This document shows positions 25,464-34,736 of a stretch of DNA of 64,000 nucleotides, in pieces. The notes below the pieces were generated by a model. That model was not told the DNA's origin. It was given only the letters and a program-made list of their open reading frames with translations, and made no database searches. The DNA lies in contig CM019692.1 in the NCBI GenBank assembly GCA_009760885.1, positions 54,111,762 to 54,175,761 of the forward strand. Direction: 5' to 3'. Position 1 is the first letter of the stretch; every line of letters begins with the position of its first letter. The translations under genes were made by a program, and so were the position numbers. This DNA is from Achatina immaculata (Eukaryota > Mollusca > Gastropoda > Stylommatophora > Achatinidae).

Positions 25464-26906
25464 TCTCTTAATCAATGTGTAGGCTCTGGCATGAAGCTTC
25501 TGTCGTGTCTGCCATACACCTGCTAACTAAACTTCTAAACACGGTATGCCATACGTAATGAAGAAGAAAAAAAAACCAATATTTAACTTCCTGGTCTCAT
25601 GCTAGAAAAGTAACCATGCTGTCTACATACTTCTAGTGTTTAACTGTTCAAGCATAACTCTTGTGTGTAAAAAGTAATTGCGCTTTCTGATTTTTTTTAA
25701 AGAAAGGGCAAACTGTATTTGTCAGAAGTTAGTTATTTCTTGTTATTACGCCTTTGCCTTGACCTGATCACAAGGCACTGTGCTGTACAGGACGTCATTG
25801 ATAGTAACAGTCATCTATGTACTCACTCAGCCTACACCAGCACATGTCAGCTTCCATGTTTTTTTAAGCGTTCAGCTTACTGTAGTGGTGTTGGTCAGCA
25901 TTTCATGATGCAAGAATTGATAGCATTAGCCCAGGTGACAAGCAAGTGGTCCTCAAGTCAGTCTCGAATTTCTGGTATGGTATCGAATCCCACTTGTCAT
26001 CTCCAATTCGACAAGTGTGTGGGTGGTGCTATGGAGTGTGTGCACTGTTTTGAGAATCTATTTCACAGCAAGGGAGTGCAGCGCTTACGGACTTGACCAA
26101 CCTGCAGGGACGATAACTCTTTAACATTTTAACATATTTAACTGCAAGTATGATTTAGAATGATGGCGGCGTGGCCGTGCGTCTAGAACACTCAAGTTCT
26201 AGTTCTAGAGTGTTCTATCACAGAAGGATCGGGGGATTTTCACTTTTAGGGCCAATATTTAAACTTCAACCGTGTCCTCTGATCTAGGTAAGTGGTCACT
26301 AATCTCTCTAATGCTGGGGAACTGGCCCATGGGCTGTAACTTTGGCAGCTTTTTAAAGAAGCTGTTTTTATATCTCTACTTGTTAATTTGCCTTAGGGGC
26401 ATTATAGAACAGATAAGAATTTGTTGCTGTTGTATCTTAATTCTAATACTAAATCTGTTAAGTGGCATCAATGCCTTATAGAAGAAGAAGAAGAAGAAGA
26501 TGATGATGAGAAGACAGAGAGGAAAATTATAATCTTGCTTGACTTATGCGCTTATTTAAGTGTTTATTAGAACCTTCAGTTTCTCAGTGACCCGGATATT
26601 ATGAGTGTTAGGTTCAACAAAATTGTCATTCACCATGACCTTGACTGTCCAGCGATTTTTTTGTAATATATACAGATAATACAGTCGTATAATAGATCTG
26701 AATAGAGAACAAGGAAAATCATGAATCTATGTTTAGATATTACAGTTGAATAATAGATCTGAGCTGGCACGTTATATACAGTATTTCTGTATGTTCAGAC
26801 GTGGATCGTGAGAAGAGACAAGCACCCAAATCTAACATTACAGATAGCTTAAAGAACAAGCTAATAATAATTATATATATAAAATGGTTTGCAAAACCAT
26901 TTTATT
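25464..26906. other. Intergenic/upstream sequence of receptor gene 2
   Basis: No recognisable element. A plus-strand open frame at 25719-26096 has no domain I can name. A short (GAAGAAGAT)n run lies near 26480. 26879-26905 is a near-perfect palindrome (12-bp arms, 3-bp spacer) that borders the LINE at 26907. Confidence 0.4.
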
Positions 26907-27454
26907 GCAAAACAGAAATTAGGAACAGAATAGGCCAACCAAAGACTGCATTTCAGAGAATGAGAAACATATTAGCTAACACATCTTTATCAATGAATCT
27001 TAGAAAACAAGTCCTAAAATGCTATATTGAACCTATCTTGTTATATGAAAGTGAATCATGGACAATAGGCAAGTCTGCACAAAAATCATTGGAAGCAGCA
27101 GAAATGTGGTTTATTAGAAGAATGTTGCGAATCCCCTGGACAGCAAAAATAATTAATGAAGAATGTATGAGAAGAGCTGGAGAGACAAAAAAACCTTGTC
27201 AGAAAGATAACAGAGAGACAATGTACTTTCATAGGACATGCAATGAGAAGAGGGGGCATTGAAAATATTATAACAACAGGAAAAATAGAAGGAAGAAGAT
27301 CAAGAGTAAGACCAAGAGAAATGATACTGGACAGTCTGACGGGATGGTGTGAGAGGAGATCACCAACTGAACTGATGGCTTGCATGAAGGATCGGGTACT
27401 CTGGAGAAGCATAATAGCCAACGCCAGTCGGCACGGCACCTGATGATGATGATG
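26907..27454 (+). mobile_element. RTE-like family B element, short 5'-truncated copy
   Basis: About 550 bp of the 3' end: CKTEIRNRIGQPKTAFQRMR, IEPILLYESESWTIGK, a frameshift near 27190, RRGGIENIITTGKIEG, RPREMILDSLTGWCERR, then GATGATGATGATGAT. Flanks share ATATAAAATGGTT (26877-26889 and 27455-27467), a 13-bp target-site duplication. An inverted copy of the target (AAACCATTTTAT, 26894-26905) sits between the duplication and the LINE. Confidence 0.9.
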
Positions 27455-27467
27455 ATATAAAATGGTT

Positions 27468-28068
27468 AGCGGGGTAGGGGTATCCCCTATCAAAGGAGAA
27501 ATAAGACGCCTCCATACCTCTGTCAGTTTACTTGACACCCTTGGGCACGGTGGAGTACCCGTATAGCCCCCTGATCATGGTGACGTGAAGCCATGGGAGC
27601 AGGTGGTGGATGGAATGGGAGAGCAGCTGACAGATAATGTTGGTTATGGTCACCATTCTATGATGGTAGGCAGATGATTTCAATGTAGGGACAATGGCTA
27701 CGATCACTGACTAGTACAGTCATTGCCCGGAAAGAAAGAAATGGTAAACTATCTTCTGCAACATGGAAGGTCAGATAGGAAAAATATCTGGCGGTGAGTC
27801 CCCCAGGCCAGATAGATCTAATTTTAACACTGGGGAAGAGTGTGAGACAGAGGTCAGTACTAGTAAATGTTATGACGGACAAAATCCTGACGGTTTTACT
27901 AAGGAAAACCCCTGCATCAAACTAACAAGAAAAATAAGAGTAGGAAGATGTAAGAGAGGATGTTGAGCAATAGAGGGCTCACCTGGGCAAGAGCAGAAAA
28001 AAAGGCAAAGGATATGCATTTGTGGAAAACCCTTGCGGAAACCTCATGTGCCCTGGGGACATAAGGTT

Positions 28069-28110
<42 letters not shown>
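27468..28110 (+). mobile_element. Non-autonomous RTE derivative with internal deletion
   Basis: The 5' part (27468-27950) has GC-richer sequence with a short frame ending NPCIKLTRKIRVG, where autonomous RTE elements continue into the endonuclease (TWNVR). Here it jumps directly to AGGATGTTGAGCAATAGAGG, the last ~150 bp of element E (compare 51340-51450: same GGCAAGAGCAGAAAAAAAGG, GTGGAAAACCCTTGCGGAA, CATGTGCCCTGGG). A (GA)n tail closes it. So it keeps the two ends of a retrotransposon and lacks the enzyme-coding middle. Junction at about 27950. Confidence 0.75.
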
Positions 28111-28112
<2 letters not shown>

Positions 28113-28345
28113 TCCTATTTATTTTCTATGGCACTGTTAACTTTCAGTATAATAAATAGAGAATACATCTTGCTTAGATGAAAGGTAGTTACTTTCTTTG
28201 AGCTTAGCTGTTCTTGTACATTATGTAATATCATCATTGTGAATCTGACTGTTATAATTATGTGATATCATCTTTATGAATCTGACTGTTCTAATTATGT
28301 GATATCATTTTCCTTAATACGACTCTTATGTGATATCATCTTTGT

Positions 28346-28432
28346 GCTGGGTGGAGACAGCGAATCTGGAAAATAAGGCGCTGTTCTAGGACCCTCCGAG
28401 ATCGTACATCACCAGAACCGTCTCCACCCAGC
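28346..28432. other. 87-nt hairpin-forming inverted repeat
   Basis: Perfect 13-bp arms GCTGGGTGGAGAC (28346-28358) and GTCTCCACCCAGC (28420-28432). A weaker inner pairing (CTGTTCT with AGAACCG region) is possible. It lies beside CA-poor, AT-rich sequence and three GTGATATCAT repeats. Function unknown; no hammerhead core (CTGATGA/GAAA) was found. Confidence 0.7.
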
Positions 28433-29110
28433 TGGAATTAACAATGTCGTCAGCTTTCTGTAACTTCTTTAGTTTTCCACTCCCCCCCCTTTTTTTTTAA
28501 CTCTGCTTTCTTTCTCTATGCTACCCCTCCCTACCACCACCCTCTTTTCTTCTCTGGCAACATATTGGTGTCTATAGGGTCTTGTCCTATTCACCAGTTT
28601 CACATTTTGTCCTGCAGGTGTTTATGTTCTTCATTCATTATCTTTCCGCGTCCCCTTTTCCCTTCCCCCCACACCTCGTCTAGCGGCTATCATGTTTCTA
28701 TTGCCTTCCCCCCACCCCTTTCTACCACTTGTTTTCCTCCTCTCTCTCCACCTCTTCTTTACGATTCGCCCTATCTGGTACCCTTTGTTGTGGTCAGCGT
28801 GGTCGTTCCTTCTACTACACACATTTCTGTTTTCTACTTTTGGAGGAAGCCATATTCAGATAAGTTCTTCGTTTTTTTATTTTTATTTTTGTCTCGTATG
28901 TGCATGTAATCCTCGAAAAAGGCTCGCGCCGAAATATCGGATTTTGTATGTTTTTCATTTATACATTCTCATACTTTCTATTCGTTTTTTTTTTTCACCT
29001 TACTCACTCCCTCCCTCACTTTGTAAAACTGCACCATACACCTTTATCTACCTTTTTTATTTAAACCAGTTTTACTGCAGTCGCCATCCCTTTTATGTAT
29101 AACTCTGAAA
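28433..29110. repeat. Dispersed repeat region with CCGAAATATCGG motif
   Basis: Pyrimidine-rich to about 28800, then TCCTCGAAAAAGGCTCGCGC and CGAAATATCGGA, a motif with a diverged relative at 32560-32600 (TCCTTGAAAAAAACTTTTTG, CCGAAACATTGGA). A second motif, AAACTGCACCATACACCTTT...CCAGTTTTACTGCAGTCG at 29022-29080, recurs diverged at 48140-48200. This looks like a dispersed element of unknown class. The small frames are not credible genes. Confidence 0.5.
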
Positions 29111-29229
29111 CCATCTAACATAACCAGAAAGCGGATATACCCAGGTTTACCTTGGCATACACCGCACGCGTGGCTTAGGTCACGTCTCCCCAGCTTGTGT
29201 TTACAGTAGTGCTTTGTTCTGACGTATCT

Positions 29230-29640
29230 GAATCTGTTTGTCCCAACTGTCATGTCGGAAAAACTGGATTAGCGAATTTGCATCAGATTTTGTCAAAAAC
29301 TTAGCGAAATGTGCAAGAAACGCAACCTTTAAGTTACAGTTAGTCTACTGTGAGGACTGTATGAGCCGTACACAAGTTTACGAGTGGTATAAACGTTTAA
29401 TAGATGCTCGTGAAAGTATTGAGAGTAATGAACGTTCTAGGAGACCTGCAAATAGCAAAACTGAAGAAAATATCGAACATGTCCGCGAATCTGTGCTGCA
29501 GAATCGTCGAATCTCTTCTTCGTGCTTTATCTGGAGACTTACACGTTAGTTGGGGGTCAGTTCAGTCGATTCTTACGTATGATTTGGACATGTGATTTCA
29601 AAATCTTCTGGAACCTGTACCACATTATACTTGGCAACTG
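29230..29640 (+). pseudogene. Mariner-type transposase, N-terminal fragment
   Basis: Plus-strand frames give CRKNWISEF..., then YCEDCMSRTQVYEWYKRLID, ARESIESNERSRRPANSKTE and ENIEHVRESVLQNRRIS, then in another frame HVSWGSVQSILTYDLDM. The YGEDCMSRTQ.YEWYKRF...G..S.ED..R.GRP..S block is the helix-turn-helix DNA-binding half of mariner/SETMAR transposases. A frameshift near 29530 and loss of the DDD catalytic half make it dead. Confidence 0.85.
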
Positions 29641-30139
29641 CCGCTTAAAAACTGTCAACGTTTAAATGGGAGTTTCTGATAATTGCCCTGAGTAATAGCT
29701 TTCTTCTTGTGACTTTATATTTGTCAGCATAGAAATAATCATTCTATTCTTTCCTTATACTGATAAAAAAATTAAAGCCGACAAGTATAGGCTCCAGGAG
29801 ATAGTACAGCTGTTGCTAGCTAGAAGATATTAAATATCAGCGGTCCTCAGACATTTTCAAGTCATGAACCACTGAAATTAATGATAATTCACTGCTTCCT
29901 TCTTACCTAGACATTTGTTATTAAATTAAAATCTTGACATATTACACAATAATATATATATATATATATTCTTAACTTGCTGCGTGGACTTGTGCATAAC
30001 CAGGACTAGAGTTTGGGAACTACTGCATCATAACAAACTATGGTGCGGACATTTACAGTATTTATGTCAGTACTTATACTCTTTTTTTTCTCAGTATTTT
30101 ACAGATTTGAATCATAATCCTACAAAATAAAACACACTT
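29641..30139. other. Nothing recognised
   Basis: AT-rich sequence with a short TA run near 29950. No feature supported. Confidence 0.4.
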
Positions 30140-31010
30140 TGTGCCTGTATTTTTTCCTCATGTCAGAGAGTTTCAGACATCAGTCCAGAGTAAGTTGAGA
30201 GGCCTGGGTTGCTGTCATGTTATGTTTCCTCAGTGCGTCTTTCACTCCATCTATCCAGTTTTTACCTGGTCGTCCTGGAGCCATACATCCAGATGGTTGT
30301 ACGAAAGTGGCGCTGGTTGTTCTAGATTTATGCGTATCAAATGCCTGAATCACTTAACTCTCGGATTTTCGTGTAGTCCTTGACTACAGGTGCTCTTCCC
30401 ACATTTGCCGGATTATTTCCTTTCGCGCTTGATCCCTTCTTGTCTTGCTTACCATTTTTCTTAAGCATTTCATCTCACATGTTGTTATCTTTCTCTCATG
30501 TTAATTGATGAGTTCCATGTTGGGCTCTGATAGCACGGAGGTGGGGTGAATATTGTTTGAAAGATTTGTTTTTTTTGCCCATCAAGATGTTTGGAAGATT
30601 TAGGTTTGGTGCCAGCTGATAGAGAGCATTTTTTGCTTTATGAATTCTACATTCGATTTCTTTATTTTTCCGTCCAGTGTAAATATGCTTCTGTGATATT
30701 TGGATTCAGTAACCTGCTCGTGTCTGGTGTTATTTATAGAAATGTTACATTCTCTCGGGGTTCCTCTTATCACTAGTGTTTCTGTTTTCCCAATATTTAT
30801 TTTCATTCTGTATTCTATGCAGCTGCTGACTGTCGTGACTGCTGATATGATTGATTTTATAGTTTTCCATCATTTTGGTGCATTAGGTTTTGGTCGTCTG
30901 CGAACATCAGTTCCTTTATTTTATCCGGTTCTGAGTTTCTATTCTTGATGATCTGATCTATTTATATGAAAAAAAATGTAGAGGAGAGTGTATGCGTCCT
31001 TGTCAACTCT
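30140..31010 (-). mobile_element. RTE-like family D, decayed 3' part
   Basis: On the minus strand: frames with RT-type LMFADDQNLMHQNDGKL-like sequence near 30900, MKINIGKTETLVIRGTPREC (30745-30806; the INI.KT..M motif after the RT core) and, near 30270, a GRPGKNWIDGVKDALRK-like close. Frameshifts are frequent. Confidence 0.6.
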
Positions 31011-31274
31011 CAATTGATGCAACTTTGAATTAGTTACTCAATCTAGTAAGTGTTCTAAATGGACACTTATTATAGCGGTAGAAGGCTCTGGTTTCTCTGC
31101 GAGTTTCCATAACGATATCTTTTTTTCCCGTCTGGAGTCGCCTCTAGATAGGTCCCAGGATAAGGTTTTTAGCCTTATGCCCAACTCCCGGTAAATGATA
31201 TGTAACAGATCAAGCGGAATTCCGCTGATTTCTGCATGCCGGCGAGAGCGTTAAAAAAAAAAAGCATCCGCCAT
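31011..31274. other. GC-richer repeat-like patch
   Basis: 31120-31270 is less AT-rich than its surroundings (CTCCCGGTAAATGATATG, GCATGCCGGCGAGAGCG, poly-A of 11, CATCTTGCACGTCGCGCC) and is likely part of another insertion. No class assigned. Confidence 0.35.
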
Positions 31275-31494
31275 CTTGCACGTCGCGCCAAGTTATCAAG
31301 TGGAACACAATAGGCCGAATAAAAAGAGGCAGACAGCGTGAAACTTTGAAGAGGACATTATTAAGAGAGGCCAAATTAACAGGCATAAAATCCTTTGATG
31401 AGATTGAACGACTCGCCGAAGACAGGAAAAATTGGTGAACTACTTTGAGAGCCCTATGTGACGTTTAACGGCACGGGAAGGATATAATATATAA
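31275..31494 (+). mobile_element. 3' end of RTE-like element A family
   Basis: Plus-strand counterpart of 14773-14980: ATCAAGTGGAACACAATAGG, AAAAAGAGGCAGACAGCG, AAATTAACAGGCATAAAATC, then CCTATGTGACGTTTAACGGC and GGGAAGGATATAATATATAAG. About 220 bp, strongly 5'-truncated. Confidence 0.85.
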
Positions 31495-31799
31495 GAAGGC
31501 TCTGATGTTGTAAACTAACTGTCCTCTTATTCTGTCCTTTTATTTCAATATTTATTTTTCACTTCTACTATATACGCCTTCTGGATGACTTTTGTGTGGA
31601 TAAAGTTATCTGTTTTGTTTTCTTATCCGAGTCATAAAAATGTTGTTTGAGAGCTGTTTTTTAAAGGCACTATTTCTTTCTCTAACTTCTAAGCTAACCG
31701 TCTTGTCTACTTAGTGCTTGTCTTCATTTGTCTGGGAGAATTCTGTGTGCGACTTTCTCACCAGAAGGATACCAAAGAGCCAAGTTTTAATTTTCCATT

Positions 31800-32200
31800 T
31801 ATTTTCTCTGCATTTATCTAGTGTTTTATTGTTGCATTGATCATTTACCTAGTGTTTTGTTGTTGTACTGATCATTTCTCCAGTGTTTTATTGTTGGATT
31901 GATCATTTATCTAGCGTTTTATTGTTGTATTGATCATTTATCCAGCGTTTTTTGTTGTATTGATCATTTATCTAGCGTTGTATTGTTGTATTGATCACTA
32001 ATCTAGTGTTGTATTGTTGTAGTGATCGTTTAACTTGTGTTATATTGTTGTATTAATCATTTATCTAGTGTTTTATTGTTGTAATGCTCATTTATCTAAT
32101 ATTTTTATTGTTGCACTGATTATTTATCTAGTGTTTTATTGTCGTAATGATCATTTACCTTGTTTTTTATTGTTGTATTGATCCTTGATATTTGGTGAAG
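31800..32200. repeat. Minisatellite, ~31-bp unit
   Basis: About 13 units of TGATCATTTATCTAGTGTTT followed by TATTGTTGTAT. Confidence 0.92.
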
Positions 32201-32710
32201 TACAGAATTGTTGCACATTAAACTTTTTAAATAAGTGCTCTACATTTTTCTGTCACTCCTTCTTCTGCCCATTTTCCTTCCTCTTTCTATCTTTTTGTAA
32301 ACTGATCCATACACTTCTGTCTACTTTATGACACAAGTGCCTTGTTTTCAAAGTAAAATGTGAACATACATGGAGGTATAGTTTTTCTTTCCTTAAGGAG
32401 GAATATTAAAACAGCATAATTGTATGTGCCATAAATACTAGGCTGGTGAAGCTGTCAGAGATGACAAATGCGGTAAAACTGGTTTTAATAAGAAAAAGCA
32501 AAGTCTATATTCTTCATCCAGTGTTCGTGTTTTTATTTGTTGTGTCGTTTTCGTATGCGATCCTTGAAAAAAACTTTTTGCCGAAACATTGGATAGTTAC
32601 GAAATTCTCTCCTTTCTACCTCCTATACACAAGCCATATAGTACTGCCACTAGACAATCTCGTTAAAGCGAGGCGTAATTACACATGAGAACTTTCACAC
32701 GAAATTTCGT
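32201..32710. other. Dispersed repeat fragment
   Basis: Contains the diverged CCTTGAAAAAAACTTTTTGC / CCGAAACATTGG motif near 32560 that links it to 28880-28940. No gene is recognised; the frame at 32446-32688 has no domain. Confidence 0.4.
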
Positions 32711-33350
32711 TACAGGAACAACATAAGGCGTTTCTCACCGTATATAGAAATATAAAGAAGGCAAGGAAAAGGCAGAAGACATATGCGGATAAAGATGCTA
32801 AACTTACCGAGTTGAAGGTAGAGGATAACGTATTTTAAAGCACTACAGAACTTCGAAACTTTATAGCAAATGGAAGCTATACCGTACAATATTGGAGAAA
32901 CTAACACCAGTTACGTATGTAATAAAGGATCAGTTACCAGGGCACATGTGAAATACTTCAGCTTAGCAGACACAGATTGGGTGACCTCACCCACCGCTTC
33001 TAAATGAAGGAAATCAACTTATGTAGTAGCTCCAGAAGATGAGGAGAGGAGCAGCATGAGAGACTCTACCCCAGATACAGATACCGAGGTAGACCCCGTT
33101 AATGCCACACAGAACAAGTACAAAGGAAGGAAAAAACTGAAAAGAGGTTCCAAAACCGGACAGTCCAAATCCCTGAACGAGACACAGTCCAAATCCCTGA
33201 ACGAGACACAGTGCACAGGATCACACAGGAAGGACTATACAAAAAATCCGAGGAGTAGCAGGGTGCGCCAGCAGATTCAGAAGACGAGATCAAAGAAGGT
33301 CAAAAGTAACAATCACTTACAGTATTATAGACTGACACCGCCATCAGATA
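32711..33350 (+). pseudogene. Ty3/gypsy-type integrase C-terminus, relic
   Basis: After allowing for stops and frameshifts the plus strand reads YRNIKKARKRQKTYADKDAK, LTELKVEDNVF, then WK...ILE..TPVTYVIKDQLPG and VKYFSLADTDW, then a basic, Ser/Thr-rich tail (RDSTPDTDTEVDPVNATQNK...). The order (N.K.AQ.RQK.Y.D, then KVGD.V, then Y.V.....VTY.I..Q..G, then ..LA...W) is the C-terminal domain of Ty3/gypsy integrases. The upstream catalytic core is absent. It contains at least three stops. The array of 48-bp repeats starts directly after it. Confidence 0.65.
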
Positions 33351-33409
33351 GTGACACCATTGCCTACGAATTGAGACTGAGTCGTGTGAGTTTGACATTA
33401 TCAGTGCAA

Positions 33410-34170
33410 GATATAGGAGTGATGTAGGCACACCTACCACTGACAGAAGCGCTGTATGTTATAGGAGTAATATAGGCACCCCTACCACTGATAGTAGCGC
33501 TGTAAGTTATAGGAGTGATATAGGCACCCCTACCACTGACAGTAGCGCTATAAGTTATATGAGTGATATATTTCACCCCTACCACTGACAGTAGCGCTGT
33601 AGGTTATATGAATGATATAGGCACCCCTACCACTGATAGTAGAGCTTTAAGTTATATGAGTGATATAGGCACCCCTACCACTGACAGTAGCGCTGTAGGT
33701 TATATGAGTGATATAGGCACCCCTACCACTTATAGTAGCGCTGTAGGTTATATGAGTGATATAGGCACCCCTACCACTGATAGTAGAGCTTTAAGTTATA
33801 TGAATGATATAGGCACCCCTATCACTGATAGTAGAGCTTTAAGTTATATGAGTGATATAGGCACCCCTACCACTGACAGTAGCGCTGTAGGTTATATGAG
33901 TGATATAGGCACCCCTACCACTTATAGTAGCGCTGTAGGTTATATGAATGATATAGGCACCCCTACCACTGATAGTAGAGCTTTAAGTTATATGAATGAT
34001 ATAGGCACCCCTACCACTGACAGTAGCGCTGTAGGTTATATGAGTGATATAGTCACTCCTACCACTGACAGTAGCGCTGTAAGTTATATGAGTGATATAG
34101 GCACCCCTACCACTGATAGTAACGCTGTAAGTTATATGAGTGATATAGGCACCCCTACCACTGATAGACG
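33410..34170. repeat. Minisatellite, 48-bp unit
   Basis: About 16 units built on ATATAGGCACCCCTACCACT and GACAGTAGCGCTGTAGGTTA. Since 48 is divisible by three, a long frame (33563-34276, repeats of PTTDSSAVGYMSDIG) stays open on the plus strand. Two alternating variants (AGTAGCGCTGTAGG and AGTAGAGCTTTAAG) occur in a blockwise order, which suggests higher-order duplication inside the array. No evidence of a start, splice frame or unique domain; not called a gene. Confidence 0.92.
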
Positions 34171-34433
34171 GACAAACGAAGTTAATATGCTAAGTTTGTT
34201 AGAGAGCAGAAATGAGCTTAGCAAAACTAGTGTATATAGCAGACTTACAGAAAAAAATAGGAACATCAACAATTGAGCAAGGCGAAGGACGTAATTAAAC
34301 GGTTCAATAATCGGTCTCAATAGTCATATTCGACTAAGTATAGACAAATTACTGTTATTCAGTGATGTAAATCCAATCATGAAATGGCAAAATACTATTG
34401 GATTCAAAGGTTTCCAATTGATATGCATAAATG

Positions 34434-34472
<39 letters not shown>

Positions 34473-34474
34473 GG

Positions 34475-34736
34475 AAACTCTCTACCGTAGAGAGCGGAAC
34501 AACAACACAACTCCGTCAGATCATCAGAGGAAGTACCCCCCCCCCTCAGACAAGTGTTTCGGCCCTTTAAAATCCTGACACTCTAAGGGGGGTGGGCCCC
34601 TCTGGGTCATGACTCCCAGAGGTCTTGTGAGTTGTTGCTTTTTTTCGGTCCCGGGATCGAACCTATGATCTTCCAGTTGCCACGCGTCTTTAGCGATTTA
34701 GCTATGGAGGACTGGTATTGGTTGTGGCAAATGAAA
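34475..34736 (-). mobile_element. 3' UTR of the HERO/R2-like element with SINE-like and hairpin parts
   Basis: Downstream of the ORF on the minus strand: a tRNA-like block (34645-34712) with box A-like TAGCTAAATCGCTA and box B GGTTCGATCCC; a perfect 8-bp hairpin CCTCTGGG/CCCAGAGG at 34599-34622 with loop AGTCATGA; a poly-G run; and a terminal hairpin CTCTCTAC/GTAGAGAG at 34479-34495, ending at a (TA)n run. The tRNA-like block does not fold as a proper tRNA (no matching acceptor stem), so it is SINE-like, not a tRNA gene. Confidence 0.55.

Noticed and set aside
25719..26096. 125-codon plus-strand frame
   Set aside because: No domain, no start context, no splice-site framing. The cysteines are scattered without pattern.
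33563..34276. 237-codon frame of PTTDSSAVGYMSDIG repeats
   Set aside because: It arises because the 48-bp unit is divisible by three. There is no credible start or flanking domain, and it lies in a repeat next to a dead retroelement.
34645..34712. tRNA gene
   Set aside because: Box A and B motifs are present, but the acceptor and T stems do not pair, so it is SINE-like.
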